A stretch of 64,000 nt of DNA from SIG307 sp045596385. GTDB lineage: Bacteria > Bacillota > Clostridia > Lachnospirales > Lachnospiraceae. Below are positions 17,973-27,206 of the stretch, piece by piece. How positions within the stretch are numbered: the first letter of the stretch is position 1; every line of letters begins with the position of its first letter. Location of the stretch: positions 124,001 through 188,000 of the forward strand of contig JAZOCC010000015.1 in assembly GCA_045596385.1 (NCBI GenBank), written 5' to 3'. The notes beneath the pieces were generated by a model. It was not told the origin of the DNA, searched no databases, and worked only from the letters and a program-made list of their open reading frames with translations. Both the position numbers and the translations under genes were made by a program.

Positions 17973-19889
17973 TCATCCGCGTCTTCCTTCCTTTTTGGCT
18001 ATTAAAAAGTTGACAAACTCCTTCCGGGAAATCGGTTTCGAAAAATAATAACCCTGAATGTAGCTGATGCCGAGGGAGCGCATCGTCTCGTATTGTTCCT
18101 TGGTTTCGATGCCCTCAGACACAATCTCTAACTTCATTCCGTGAATCATGTGCATCGCCGCATCCATGACATACTTTGCTTTACCGTTTTCAAAATAGGA
18201 ATTTGTCATGGTACGATCAAACTTCACAATCTTTACCGGCATGTCTACAATGTAGTTCAGGTTGGACTGACCGGTACCGAAATCGTCCAGAGAAAAACTG
18301 ACACCGTAGTCGATGAGCTTCCGCATATTGGCAAGTGCAATCTGCTTCGCCCCCATCGTAGCAGTCTCGGTAATCTCAAGATTAATGAATTCCGGACGTA
18401 CTCCGTACTTTTCCATAATCGCTATATAGTTATCCGCAAACCGCTCATAGGCACACTGTATTGCCGATAGATTCACTTCTATGTACTTTAGCCCATACTG
18501 CTCCGGCCGGTAATCCCGGATAAATCGGCACACCTTCTCAAAAATAATCTCTCCCAAACGGAGCATCATGCCGTTCTTCTCAGCAACCCACACAAAATCA
18601 TACGGCGGCACAACCCGACCGTCTTCGTCCGTTATGCGCACAAGCGCCTCCGCAGAAACAAACCGGTCCTCTTTTGTAGAATAAATCGGCTGATAATATA
18701 CGGTAATCCAATTTCGTTCAATGGCATTAAATATCACATTTTCCATCTCCCGTGTGTCATACATTTCCCGTATTGTGGCCTCTTCAATCTGCAAAAAGCC
18801 GTTTTCCAACAACTCCTTACTATTTTGTCTGACATGCTTAATCAGGTGCGGGACATCCTTGATATCCTGCATCATGGACGAATCCGGAAGGTAAATCCAA
18901 TACGGACGATGGAACACCGCCTCCTCTTTTCCCCAGCCCCGCTCAAACCTTTTCCTAAGCTTTCTCATATTATCTTCAGCAACTTCACTGCTTTCGTATA
19001 CCAGCATAATTTCGTCACCTGCGGTTTTAAACGCTCTCGTTCCCGCCATAGAAATAATATAGTCAATCATCTCCATCTCGGCAGCAGTCTCAGACTCCTT
19101 GGATTCCTTTGATACATTCTTATAAAAGGAATGCTCCAGCACTAATAATACCAGCGAGAAACGGCGGCTGCGGTAGGAAAGCTGGCGCATATAACGCGTC
19201 AGCGCCATCTGATTAAACAAACCGGTTTGTCGGTCCAAAAGCACCTCCGGATTCTCCAGTTTAATATAGAGTACCATAATGCCGATGGAAGACGCAAAGC
19301 CTACAATCAGTGCTTCTTTATAGAAAAACTGAATAACCGCCGCCCCAATCCAGATCACCATCCAGAAGACCATGGCTTTTCTCCTGCTCAATCGGATAAT
19401 ATCCTTTTTCCGAACGAGCAAAACCAGATTTGTAAACAGATAAACGGCTGCCATTGCATAGGCCACCATAACACTGGGACCGTAAGTATATACCCTCACC
19501 CTCACCGGGTCGAAATAAATGGAAATCGGCATGGCATAAATCAAAACAATCGATACAAGAGACATTACCACATTCCAATTGACAACTTTATAATATTGGA
19601 TCCGCTTCGAATAAATGTCCGTGCAAATATAACACACTGTCGAAAGCGACACCGCTACCAGCGACGACAAATACGTCTTACAGGAAAAATTAACACAAGA
19701 AAGCGGCACGGTATCCATATTACAAATCATAACGACGGAAAGTGCGTCCAATATAAGAGAGCAAAGCGCTACCGTCAGTGCAAAAAAGAACGCTTTTCCG
19801 GTATTCAGATGCAACCGTTTCTGATGTATGTAAAACCACCCAAGTACAAGAAGCAATGCAATCCCACAACATTGTGCATAGATATTCAT
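17973..19889 (-). CDS. Membrane GGDEF-EAL protein (c-di-GMP phosphodiesterase)
   Basis: Predicted c-di-GMP-degrading signalling protein. It is 638 aa. About seven membrane segments occupy residues 1-215. A GGDEF-like domain with the degenerate signature AGDEI (about 288) follows and is probably not a cyclase. The EAL domain is complete, with EALVR (about 411), EITETA, DDFGTGQSNL (about 535), KFDR, and EGIET near the end. These are the metal and catalytic residues, so hydrolysis of c-di-GMP is likely. It has its own promoter and is monocistronic. The signal sensed by the membrane part is unknown. Confidence 0.9.
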   Translation of the reverse strand: MNIYAQCCGIALLLVLGWFYIHQKRLHLNTGKAFFFALTVALCSLILDALSVVMICNMDTVPLSCVNFSCKTYLSSLVAVSLSTVCYICTDIYSKRIQYYKVVNWNVVMSLVSIVLIYAMPISIYFDPVRVRVYTYGPSVMVAYAMAAVYLFTNLVLLVRKKDIIRLSRRKAMVFWMVIWIGAAVIQFFYKEALIVGFASSIGIMVLYIKLENPEVLLDRQTGLFNQMALTRYMRQLSYRSRRFSLVLLVLEHSFYKNVSKESKESETAAEMEMIDYIISMAGTRAFKTAGDEIMLVYESSEVAEDNMRKLRKRFERGWGKEEAVFHRPYWIYLPDSSMMQDIKDVPHLIKHVRQNSKELLENGFLQIEEATIREMYDTREMENVIFNAIERNWITVYYQPIYSTKEDRFVSAEALVRITDEDGRVVPPYDFVWVAEKNGMMLRLGEIIFEKVCRFIRDYRPEQYGLKYIEVNLSAIQCAYERFADNYIAIMEKYGVRPEFINLEITETATMGAKQIALANMRKLIDYGVSFSLDDFGTGQSNLNYIVDMPVKIVKFDRTMTNSYFENGKAKYVMDAAMHMIHGMKLEIVSEGIETKEQYETMRSLGISYIQGYYFSKPISRKEFVNFLIAKKEGRRG

Positions 19890-19922
19890 CCCACACGCCC
19901 CTTTCTTCTCAATATTATATAT

Positions 19923-19951
19923 ATTATAGCACCTTTTTCAGAAAATAACAA
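19923..19951 (-). promoter_or_regulatory. Promoter of the EAL gene
   Basis: On the minus strand TTGTTA (19951-19946), 17 bp, TATAAT (19928-19923), 34 bp before the start codon. Confidence 0.7.
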
Positions 19952-20020
19952 GAAAATATTGACAAAATAGCAAATAACTAACTTGTTTCTATTTTAACTA
20001 CCTTTTTTACCACATTTTAC

Positions 20021-20049
20021 TTGACAAAACGCAAAAAAAAAGGTACATT
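20021..20049 (+). promoter_or_regulatory. Promoter of the GH43 gene
   Basis: TTGACA at 20021-20026, 17 bp including an A9 run, TACATT at 20044-20049, followed by AAGGAGAG ahead of the ATG. I did not find a clear catabolite-repression operator. Confidence 0.65.
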
Positions 20050-20096
20050 TATAGTACTGATGTATCATCGATTTTTTCATGAAGGAGAGAGTGATT

Positions 20097-21071
20097 ATGG
20101 CAGAACAGAAGAAACCTTTAGTTACACATATCTATACCGCTGACCCGTCTGCACATGTATTCAACGGCAAGCTGTACATTTACCCGTCTCACGACGTGGC
20201 TTTGGATTGTCCGGACGATGACAACGGCGATCAGTACCAGATGGAGGACTATCACATCCTTTCCATGGATTCCCCGGATGCACCGTGCGTAGATAACGGC
20301 GAAGCTCTTCACGAAAAGGACGTTCCGTGGGTTAGCCACCAGATGTGGGCTCCGGACGCTGCTTACAAGAACGGCAAGTACTATTTGATTTTCCCGGCAA
20401 AGGATAAGGACGGTATCTTCCGTATCGGTATCGCTACCAGCGATTGCCCGACCGGCCCGTTCACTCCGGAACCGAATTACATCGAAGGTAGCCGCAGTAT
20501 CGACCCGGCAGTCTTAGTTGACGATGACGGCAAGGCTTACATGTACGTTGGCGGCCTTTGGGGCGGTCAGCTTGAGAAGTGGCAGACCGGCGAGTATGTT
20601 GAGAATCCGCACGCACCGGAAGGCGACGAGCCGGCGTTAGGACCGCTCGCTACCGAGATGAGCGATGATATGCTTTCCTACAAGGCACCGCTGAAGGAGC
20701 TTAAGATTTTAGACGAGAACGGCGAGCCGATTAAGGCAGGCGATCACGACAGACGTTTCTTCGAGGCTCCGTGGGTACATAAGTACAACGGCCTCTACTA
20801 CCTGTCCTACTCCACCGGTGACACGCATTTCCTTTGCTACGCTACCAGTGAGAATCCGATGGGACCGTACACCTACCGTGGCCGTATCTTAGAGCCGGTT
20901 ATCGGTTGGACCACCCACCACTCCATCGTAGAATGGAACGATAAGTGGTACTTATTCTACCACGATTCTTCCCTTTCCGGCGGTGTAAACCATCAGCGTT
21001 GCGTTATGTTCAGAGAGCTTAAGTACAACGCAGACGGCACCATTCAGTGCATGAAGCCGTACGAGGATTAA
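20097..21071 (+). CDS. Glycoside hydrolase family 43 enzyme (cytoplasmic)
   Basis: Inverting glycosidase, probably a beta-xylosidase or alpha-L-arabinofuranosidase acting on imported oligosaccharides, since no signal peptide is present. It is 324 aa from ATG 20097. The three GH43 acidic residues are visible: the base Asp in YTADPSAHV (about residue 16), the pKa-modulating Asp in SIDPAVLVDDDG and the acid Glu in FFEAPWVHKYNG. The five-bladed propeller repeats (FNGKLYIYPSHD, KNGKYYLIFPAKD, WNDKWYLFYHDS) span the whole chain. Codon use is strongly biased to GGC, AAG and TAC, suggesting high expression. It is a single gene with its own promoter and terminator. Confidence 0.92.
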   Translation: MAEQKKPLVTHIYTADPSAHVFNGKLYIYPSHDVALDCPDDDNGDQYQMEDYHILSMDSPDAPCVDNGEALHEKDVPWVSHQMWAPDAAYKNGKYYLIFPAKDKDGIFRIGIATSDCPTGPFTPEPNYIEGSRSIDPAVLVDDDGKAYMYVGGLWGGQLEKWQTGEYVENPHAPEGDEPALGPLATEMSDDMLSYKAPLKELKILDENGEPIKAGDHDRRFFEAPWVHKYNGLYYLSYSTGDTHFLCYATSENPMGPYTYRGRILEPVIGWTTHHSIVEWNDKWYLFYHDSSLSGGVNHQRCVMFRELKYNADGTIQCMKPYED

Positions 21072-21089
21072 TAATTTGTAAAAAGCCAA

Positions 21090-21119
21090 GGGGCGTCGCA
21101 TAAAGCGATGTCCCTTTTT
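21090..21119 (+). terminator. GH43 terminator
   Basis: Stem GGGGCGTCGC/GCGATGTCCC with a 5-nt loop and T5, 18 bp after the stop. Confidence 0.88.
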
Positions 21120-21322
21120 CCGTGCAGGCAAAGTGAGCATGGGAACATACCGTGGGAACTTGTTCCCATTCGGTTGTGATTCATGCGAACGTGCCCACGA
21201 CTGAGCGACAGCGTCACAAAGTTGGGGCCGTGCAAAGCACGAAGTCTGCGCGGTGCTTGGGAAACATCCATAAGGGCAACAAAAAAGGGCTCGCAAGTTT
21301 CCGCACGACACCCTTGGCATAG
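21120..21322. other. Non-coding stretch before the hairpin cassette
   Basis: No gene seen. It contains GGGAAC repeats (two direct and one inverted, 21140-21170) and a GC-richer segment unlike the flanks (CACGACTGAGCGACAGCGTC). A minus-strand reading frame crosses the whole area to 21598 but has no ribosome site and a composition typical of a shadow frame. Confidence 0.4.
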
Positions 21323-21605
21323 TTTTACCATGAAAATTCTGAAATTCACTTTCCTCATGGCAAGAAAATTTGACCGCTTACACTTTTTACCATTGCAAAT
21401 GCGAAATTCCCTTTTATCATGGTAAAAAAAGCCGTCTCCCTTGTGTTCTCTCAACTCAACCAGGCATATGATCCGTTTTTTATGACCAATTCGCCGATTT
21501 TGTACCATTGCAAATCCAAAAATCAAGTTTCTCATGGTAAAAATATTGACTCGCATGAAAATTGTACCATTGCAAACACCCAAAACAACATTTCTCATGG
21601 TAAAA
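21323..21605. repeat. Four-hairpin intergenic cassette, copy A
   Basis: Four units of the form TTTTACCAT-N25-ATGGTAAAA (arms 21323/21357, 21385/21419, 21500/21534, 21562/21597; the outer units carry TTGTACCAT or ATGGCAAGA variants). Unit starts are spaced 62, 115 and 62 bp. A second cassette with the same spacings and the same total length (283 bp) lies at 47181-47463. The inner parts read TGCAAA..TTTCTC or similar. Function unknown. Confidence 0.85.
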
Positions 21606-21649
21606 TCTCAAAAATACCGACCAAAAATGGGCACAAATAAAGAAAAGTC

Positions 21650-21683
21650 CTTTCCAAGTGTTCGATAACGAACACTTGGAAAG
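21650..21683 (-). terminator. Terminator of the small membrane protein gene
   Basis: A perfect 15-bp stem CTTTCCAAGTGTTCG with a 4-nt loop ATAA. On the minus strand it is followed by GACTTTTC and lies 11 bp beyond the stop at 21695. Confidence 0.8.
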
Positions 21684-21694
21684 ACCCTTGTTAC

Positions 21695-22252
21695 TTATTC
21701 ATCGACTACAATACTTATAATAACTCTACTTTCGGGATAATACACAATTGTAATATCTCTATAATACCTTATCAAATTAGTCTTCACATTATATTCATAG
21801 CTTTCTCTGTTTTTTAACTCTCTTGATATATCTTCCGAAATCGGCAAATATACTTCCTTTCCGGCATTGTCTAAGAAATATATTTTATCGGATGCCACAA
21901 GATAACTATCCGTAATAACCTTTTTACTGCCTCCTATCACATCCTTGTAATAAGGCCATACCGTATGTGTCCACATGACTCCGGCAAAAGCAGCCAATAT
22001 TATAACACCTATAATGATTCTTTTTCCGGATTTGTTTCTTATTAATCGCTTTATGCCCCATACTATGATAAAAACCGTAACGAATGCATACAACACTCCC
22101 AATACCAAGCAAAGCCAAACATGATATTCTCCTATTTTCGGATTATATTTTAAAACATAGGTTGAAAAAATACAGTTAAATATCAACAGTATCCAACACA
22201 TAAGTGACACTTCTGCACCGCTTCGCGCCGTCTCATCATTATTGTTTGTCAT
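21695..22252 (-). CDS. Hypothetical three-span membrane protein
   Basis: 185 aa. Hydrophobic segments lie at about 17-34, 46-68 and 78-95, followed by a 90-residue extracytoplasmic or cytoplasmic tail rich in beta strands (YLVASDKIYFLDNAGKEVYLPI). No family recognised. GGAGAAAATA precedes the ATG at 22252. It is 60 bp downstream of the CYTH gene on the same strand. Confidence 0.7.
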   Translation of the reverse strand: MTNNNDETARSGAEVSLMCWILLIFNCIFSTYVLKYNPKIGEYHVWLCLVLGVLYAFVTVFIIVWGIKRLIRNKSGKRIIIGVIILAAFAGVMWTHTVWPYYKDVIGGSKKVITDSYLVASDKIYFLDNAGKEVYLPISEDISRELKNRESYEYNVKTNLIRYYRDITIVYYPESRVIISIVVDE

Positions 22253-22312
22253 TATTTTCTCCTCACACTATTCTGATATCATCTGCTTCCTGCAAACATC
22301 TCGTGCCTTCAG

Positions 22313-22834
22313 CTATTTTATAATCCCCGCCTTCTTCATCTCCTCCGGCGCTTCTTTCCACAGCGCCAATCGGTTATTCTTGAATCTGTCATCAAAGGTC
22401 ACGTCCTTATCAAACCACGCAGGCTGCACAAAGGCCGCTGCCGCATCCTCATCCGGGAATTCCACTTCCGCAAAGACAAGGCCGGTCAGTTCTCCGGCAA
22501 ACACGTCCAGCTCGATAGTGTAAGATTCGTACGGAATCAGATAACGTTTCTTTGTAATTACACGACCATCCACCTTGGAAAGAAGCTTTTCGTAAGCTTC
22601 CTTTGTAAGCGGCAGTTCTTCTTCACGACATACCTGGGCCGTGGCGTCTTCCTTCTGTTCCAGACCCAGCTTTGATTTGTAGCAAAGAATGTAGCTTGCC
22701 TCGCCGTTTTTCACAGACTTCCGCACCCGAACCACCGGATGGATACATAAATACCCCTGCTCCAGCTCCTTGCAGACATACTGCTCCAAATCCGTCGGTA
22801 CAGCGGACACGGTAAATTTACGTTCGATTTCCAT
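22313..22834 (-). CDS. CYTH-domain protein (triphosphate tunnel metalloenzyme)
   Basis: 173 aa, a single CYTH domain. The defining ExExK motif is MEIERKF at the very N-terminus. Paired basic and acidic residues of the tunnel follow (VRVRKSV, LCYKSKLG, ITKKRYLIP, IELDVFAGELTGLVFAEVEF). Small stand-alone CYTH proteins of this kind are usually inorganic triphosphatases, less often class IV adenylate cyclases, and sequence alone does not separate the two. A GGAGGGCCGTTT site precedes ATG 22834. The sigma/anti-sigma pair lies upstream on the same strand. Confidence 0.88.
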   Translation of the reverse strand: MEIERKFTVSAVPTDLEQYVCKELEQGYLCIHPVVRVRKSVKNGEASYILCYKSKLGLEQKEDATAQVCREEELPLTKEAYEKLLSKVDGRVITKKRYLIPYESYTIELDVFAGELTGLVFAEVEFPDEDAAAAFVQPAWFDKDVTFDDRFKNNRLALWKEAPEEMKKAGIIK

Positions 22835-22875
22835 AAACGGCCCTCCTATTGCTGCTCATTCTTCACATTCACAAA

Positions 22876-23211
22876 TCACTTCACTCTATCTTCATTCCGC
22901 AAAATCGCACGGGTTACAAGCACAGTAATACCGATGCATACCGCAAAGGCACTTGTTACCACCGTATGTTTCCAGAACTTTCTCTTACGAATCCGGGCCG
23001 CCAATGCTTCGTACTCATATTCGTACTCCGGTCTCGGTTCCGGCTCAAAATGCAATTCTTCCTGGTTCAAATGAGCATATTCTCTGTAAACCTTGCGACA
23101 TGCTCTGCATTCTTTTAAATGCTCTCTGATTTCACGTCTCGTATCTTCACTGACGGTGTTTTCCTGAAATAATACAATTAAATCCTGCACTACATTACAG
23201 CTTATACTCAT
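22876..23211 (-). CDS. Anti-sigma factor with zinc-finger (HC2) domain
   Basis: 111 aa. It has an N-terminal anti-sigma zinc-binding motif (H-L-K-E-C-R-A-C around residues 31-38, following an upstream cysteine). An acidic Glu/Tyr/Pro stretch comes next, then one membrane segment at about 86-104, giving a cytoplasmic N-terminus that would hold the sigma factor at the membrane. It overlaps the end of the ECF sigma gene by 17 bp, so the two are translationally coupled. The short extracytoplasmic tail leaves little sensor domain, so release may depend on proteolysis or on the zinc site; this is inference. Confidence 0.87.
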   Translation of the reverse strand: MSISCNVVQDLIVLFQENTVSEDTRREIREHLKECRACRKVYREYAHLNQEELHFEPEPRPEYEYEYEALAARIRKRKFWKHTVVTSAFAVCIGITVLVTRAILRNEDRVK

Positions 23212-23707
23212 GCTCCAATTTCTCCTTTAACATATTTTTTGCACGGAAGTACAGCACCTTTGCCGAACTTTCCGAAATTCCCATTGTTTCCGCCACCTGC
23301 TTAAAAGACATCTCCGCATAAATCCGAAGCGCTACCACTTCCAGATTCTTTTGCGGAAGCTCCAAAAGCACCTCTCTGACCTTGTCTGTAACCTCTTTCC
23401 GAAGCATCCGGCTTTCTGCGGAAGCCTGTCCTTCCTGTTCCATAAAAAAGGTAACTACATCCTCCAACTGAATCACTTCTCTGGACTGCTTCTCCTTTTT
23501 CAGATACCCGAAATAGGTATACTTTGCAATGGCCGCCAACCAAGTAAACATACTGCTGTTGCCTTTATATTTCTGAAAGGATACAAAAGCCCGGTAAAAG
23601 GTCTCCTGGGTCAGTTCCTCCGCTAATTGCGCGTCACCGCTGAGACGATACAAAAAGCTGTATACCTTCGTCTGGTAACGCACATAAATCTCTTCAAAAT
23701 CTTCCAA
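23195..23707 (-). CDS. ECF-family RNA polymerase sigma factor
   Basis: 170 aa with sigma region 2 (IYVRYQTKVYSFLYRLSGDAQLAEELTQETFYRAF, residues 7-41) and region 4 with a helix-turn-helix (LPQKNLEVVALRIYAEMSFKQVAETMGISESSAKVLYFRA). No regions 1 or 3, as in ECF factors of the sigma-W/RpoE group. The partner anti-sigma factor overlaps it downstream. Target genes cannot be told from this window; the CYTH and small membrane genes downstream are candidates by position only. Confidence 0.94.
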   Translation of the reverse strand: MEDFEEIYVRYQTKVYSFLYRLSGDAQLAEELTQETFYRAFVSFQKYKGNSSMFTWLAAIAKYTYFGYLKKEKQSREVIQLEDVVTFFMEQEGQASAESRMLRKEVTDKVREVLLELPQKNLEVVALRIYAEMSFKQVAETMGISESSAKVLYFRAKNMLKEKLEHEYKL

Positions 23708-23987
23708 AACAAAAAATCCCCCTGTCTTCAGGATTTAAAATATTGTCGTCAACAAAACTTTTATGGTTAGTATAACACATATTTTTTTGTTTGGGTATAA
23801 AAATTTTTGTTCCCGATACTTCGCTGTTTTCCTGCATTTGGAATAGCGTCATAATAATCAACCAAAAAATTTTTTATTTTCTTTGTAACTTTTTTCCTCT
23901 TTCCGTCACTAACTTATCGAATGGCTTTTTTGAGAAGCCCGTAGCAAGGATTATTCATCCCTGCCGAATGATTTTTTGGAGGATGTT

Positions 23988-24941
23988 ATGTTTCATATAA
24001 TCGGAACCGGTATGTATGTACCGGAGCGCATCGTTACCAACGATGAGCTTTCAACTATGGTAGATACCAACGACGAATGGATCAGACAGCGTGTCGGCAT
24101 TGCGGAGCGCAGAATCAGCACAGAGGAATGGACGTCCGAAATGGCGCATAAGGCCGCTCTTGCAGCGTTGGAAAACGCAAATTGCAAGCCGGAGGACTTA
24201 GACTATATTATTACCGCCACAGTAAGCGGCGAAACCGTTTCCCCGTCCACCGCATGCATGGTACAGAAGCTTCTCGGAGCCACCTGTCCGGCATTGGAAA
24301 TCAACGCAGCCTGCTCTGCCTTCCTGTTCTTACTGGAAACCGCAGCCGGACTCTTTGCCAGAAAGAAGGCAAACAAGATTCTTGTGGTAGGTGCGGAGCG
24401 TTTAAGCGGCATTATGGACTGGTCTGACCGGGGTACCTGCATTATTTTCGGTGACGGTGCCGGCGCAGCGGTTCTTTCGAATGACGAGGACGGATACTTG
24501 GATTCCGTTGTGACCGTACAGGGAAATGACGAGGTTATAAAGATTCCGACCGCCATCGGCTGCTCTCCGTTCTTTACCAAAGAAGCGGACAGCCCGTACA
24601 TCCACATGATGGGCCAGGAAACCTTTAAGTATGCCGTAAGCTCCATCTGCAGCGATGTGAATACACTGCTTACGCAAAATAACCTGACCTTGGACGATAT
24701 CAAGTACATTGTGCCGCATCAGGCCAACAAACGTATCATCGACTTTGCCGCAAAGCGATTAAAGACCTCGGAAGACAAGTTTTTCCTTAACATCGAACGC
24801 TATGGTAATACCTCCAGCGCAAGTATTCCGATTGCCTTGGACGAGTTAAACCGTGCCGGTAAGCTTACGCACGGCGACTACATTATTCTTACCGCCTTCG
24901 GCGGCGGCCTTGCAAACGCAGCCTGCCTCATTCGCTGGTAA
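23988..24941 (+). CDS. fabH: Beta-ketoacyl-ACP synthase III
   Basis: Starts fatty-acid synthesis by condensing acetyl-CoA with malonyl-ACP. It is 317 aa from ATG 23988, chosen because GGAGG at 23978-23982 precedes it; an in-frame TTG at 23976 would place the ribosome site inside the gene. The catalytic triad is visible: Cys in NAACSAF (about 110), His in VPHQANKR and Asn in YGNTSSAS. It is the first gene of the fab operon. No fapR or fabT regulator gene precedes it, unlike many Bacillota, and I found no obvious operator in the 280-bp upstream gap. Confidence 0.95.
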   Translation: MFHIIGTGMYVPERIVTNDELSTMVDTNDEWIRQRVGIAERRISTEEWTSEMAHKAALAALENANCKPEDLDYIITATVSGETVSPSTACMVQKLLGATCPALEINAACSAFLFLLETAAGLFARKKANKILVVGAERLSGIMDWSDRGTCIIFGDGAGAAVLSNDEDGYLDSVVTVQGNDEVIKIPTAIGCSPFFTKEADSPYIHMMGQETFKYAVSSICSDVNTLLTQNNLTLDDIKYIVPHQANKRIIDFAAKRLKTSEDKFFLNIERYGNTSSASIPIALDELNRAGKLTHGDYIILTAFGGGLANAACLIRW

Positions 24942-25100
24942 GACTCCCCCGACGGTACACTTCTGCTTGTATAAACCGTCGTACACATTTACTTGCCAAG
25001 CCACAGCATGTAAAACCAAACGGAAACATGCCTACGAACGCTTCTGCTTCAACGGCTTGTTCATAAAAATTATTTTTTTCAAAAAAAGGAGAACGAAACT

Positions 25101-25325
25101 ATGTTAGACCAGATCAAAGAACTTTTAGCAAACAGCCTCTCTATCGATGCAGATTCCATCACCGAAGCAAGCAGCTTCTCCGAGGACCTCGGTATCGACT
25201 CTCTCGATATCGTTGAGTTACTCATGAACGTTGAAGAAGAGTTCGGCGTTTCCATCGAGCCGGATCCGTCCATCGCTACCGTAGGCGACCTTATCGCAAA
25301 GATCGAGGAGCTTAAGAACAACTAA
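25101..25325 (+). CDS. acpP: Acyl carrier protein
   Basis: 74 aa, acidic, with the phosphopantetheine-attachment serine in EDLGIDSLDIVEL (about residue 35). It carries growing acyl chains between the Fab enzymes. A strong AAAAAAAGGAG site precedes it. A 159-bp gap separates it from fabH, longer than any other gap in the operon, and could hold an extra promoter or processing site (a 7-bp CGACGGT/ACCGTCG hairpin lies there). Confidence 0.96.
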   Translation: MLDQIKELLANSLSIDADSITEASSFSEDLGIDSLDIVELLMNVEEEFGVSIEPDPSIATVGDLIAKIEELKNN

Positions 25326-25338
25326 GACGAGGTACATT

Positions 25339-26289
25339 ATGATTCAATCGAAACTCTGTGATTTATTAGGAATTACCTACCCGGTTTTCCAGGGTGGTAT
25401 GGCGTGGATTGCGGACGGCAAGCTTGCCGCTGCCGTATCCAACGCAGGCGGACTGGGTATCATTTCCGCTATGAATGCCGATGCAAACTATCTTCGTGAG
25501 CAGATTAAAATCGCCCGCGAGCTGACCGACAAGCCCTTCGGCGTGAACATCATGTTAATGAGTCCGCACGTTGCCGAAGTGGCACAGGTTGTGGTAGAGG
25601 AAAAGGTTCCGGTAGTAACTACCGGTGCAGGAAGTCCGGCTCCTTATATGGAAGCCTGGCTTGCCGCAGGAATCAAAGTTATCCCGGTCATCGCTTCCGT
25701 TGCCATGGCAAAGAAAATGGAACAGTGCGGTGCTACCGCAGTTGTTGCGGAAGGTCAGGAATCCGGCGGACACATCGGCGAATTAACGACTATGGCTTTA
25801 GTTCCGCAGGTTTGCAGCGCAGTTTCCGTTCCGGTACTTGCTGCCGGCGGTATTGCGGACGGACGCGGTATGGCTGCAGCTTTTTGTCTCGGTGCATGCG
25901 GTGTACAGTTGGGTACCCGTTTTCTCGTGGCAAAGGAATGCTCCGTACATCAGAACTACAAGGACATGGTGTTAAAGGCAAACGATACTTCCACTATCAC
26001 CACCGGCAGACGCTTCGGCGGAAACACCTGCCGTTGCATCAAAAACCCGTTCAGCCGCGGTTTTTCGAAGATTGAGTATGCTCCTGAAACCACCGCGGAA
26101 ATGGTTGCGGAGCTGGGTGTCGGCGGACTTCGTAAGGCTGCCGTAGACGGTGATACCAAGGAGGGATGCTTCCTTGCCGGACAGATTTCCGGTATGGTAA
26201 ACAAGGAACAGACCGCCGCAGAGATTGTTACAGAGCTCGTAACCGAATGCGAAGCTCTTTTGAAAGGAGTAAACGCATGGGTAAAATAG
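25339..26289 (+). CDS. fabK: Enoyl-ACP reductase FabK (FMN-dependent)
   Basis: Performs the last reduction of each elongation cycle using NAD(P)H and FMN. It is 316 aa, a TIM-barrel of the nitronate monooxygenase/FabK family: PVFQGGMAWIADGKLAAAVSNAGGLGII at the N-terminus, GQESGGHIGE (catalytic His and FMN loop), LAAGGIADGRGMAAAFCLGACGVQLGTRF. FabK replaces FabI, so the organism should be insensitive to FabI inhibitors such as triclosan unless a FabI exists elsewhere. It overlaps fabD by 13 bp. Confidence 0.96.
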   Translation: MIQSKLCDLLGITYPVFQGGMAWIADGKLAAAVSNAGGLGIISAMNADANYLREQIKIARELTDKPFGVNIMLMSPHVAEVAQVVVEEKVPVVTTGAGSPAPYMEAWLAAGIKVIPVIASVAMAKKMEQCGATAVVAEGQESGGHIGELTTMALVPQVCSAVSVPVLAAGGIADGRGMAAAFCLGACGVQLGTRFLVAKECSVHQNYKDMVLKANDTSTITTGRRFGGNTCRCIKNPFSRGFSKIEYAPETTAEMVAELGVGGLRKAAVDGDTKEGCFLAGQISGMVNKEQTAAEIVTELVTECEALLKGVNAWVK

Positions 26290-27191
26290 CATTTTTATTT
26301 TCCGGTCAGGGTGCACAGCACCCTGGCATGGGAAAAGATTTATACGAAAACTTTAACGAGGTAGCTGAGCTCTTTGATAAAGCAGAAGCGCTTCGTCCGG
26401 GCACTCTTGCCCAGATGTTTGAAGGTGACGAAGCAACCCTTCGCGACACCGCAAACACCCAGCCGTGTCTCTATCTGGCAGATTTGGCGGCCGCTTTGGC
26501 AGTAAAGAACGCAGGCATCGTTCCGGATATGGTTGCAGGCTTCTCCTTAGGAGAAATCCCGGCCCTCGCTTTTGCGGGCGCTTACACTCCGGAGACCGGC
26601 TTTGAAATCGCCTGCGCACGTGGTCGTCATATGGCAAAAGCCGCAGCAGAGGCTCCGGCAGGCATGGCAGCCGTTGTGAAGCTGCCGAACGAAACCGTAG
26701 AGGAGCTTGCCTCCCACTACGAGCATGTATATCCGGTAAACTACAACTGCACCGGACAGTTGGTATGTGCGGGAAGTACCGAGGAACTTCCGCAGTTTTA
26801 TGAAGAAGTAAAGGCCGCAGGCGGTCGTGCCCTTCCTCTTAAGGTAGGCGGCGGATTCCATTCCCCGTTTATGACCCCGGCAGTCGCACAGTTTGAAAAG
26901 GATTTGGCAGGCTTTGAGATTACTACCCCGTCTCTTCCGATTTACGCAAACCTCACCGCGTCCCCGTACGATGCAAATGTACGCGAGACTATGTGCGCTC
27001 AGGTTAATCATCCGGTTCTCTGGGAAAAGATTATTCTTTCCATGGCAGAACAGGGTGTCACCACATTCATTGAAACCGGTGTCGGCAATACCTTACAGAA
27101 ACTTGTGGAAAAGATTGTTCCAGAAGCAAAAGCGTACGCTGTGGAAACGAAGGAACAGCTTGACAAAGTTCTTGCCGAGCTGGGTAAATAG
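26277..27191 (+). CDS. fabD: Malonyl-CoA:ACP transacylase
   Basis: Transfers malonyl from CoA to ACP. It is 304 aa from ATG 26277, preceded by AAAGGAG that lies inside the end of fabK; the frame is open upstream but those codons belong to a shadow of fabK. Motifs are FLFSGQGAQHPGMGKDLY at the N-terminus, the nucleophile Ser in AGFSLGEIPAL (about 90), and the general-base His in GGGFHSPFM. Normal length. It sits between fabK and fabG in the usual order. Confidence 0.95.
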   Translation: MGKIAFLFSGQGAQHPGMGKDLYENFNEVAELFDKAEALRPGTLAQMFEGDEATLRDTANTQPCLYLADLAAALAVKNAGIVPDMVAGFSLGEIPALAFAGAYTPETGFEIACARGRHMAKAAAEAPAGMAAVVKLPNETVEELASHYEHVYPVNYNCTGQLVCAGSTEELPQFYEEVKAAGGRALPLKVGGGFHSPFMTPAVAQFEKDLAGFEITTPSLPIYANLTASPYDANVRETMCAQVNHPVLWEKIILSMAEQGVTTFIETGVGNTLQKLVEKIVPEAKAYAVETKEQLDKVLAELGK

Positions 27192-27206
27192 GGAAAGGAT
27201 CTTAAC

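Noticed and set aside
21068..21598. 176-codon minus-strand reading frame across hairpin cassette A
   Set aside because: No ribosome site, it begins in a repeat arm, and the second cassette interrupts the same frame with stops; the conserved part follows the hairpins, not a protein.
21323..21605. CRISPR array
   Set aside because: The repeated units are hairpins with irregular 62/115/62 spacing and similar internal sequence, there are only four, and no cas genes are in the window.
23801..23975. FapR or FabT operator upstream of fabH
   Set aside because: I looked for the TTAGTACC-type and TTTGA..TCAAA-type palindromes and found no match good enough to report.
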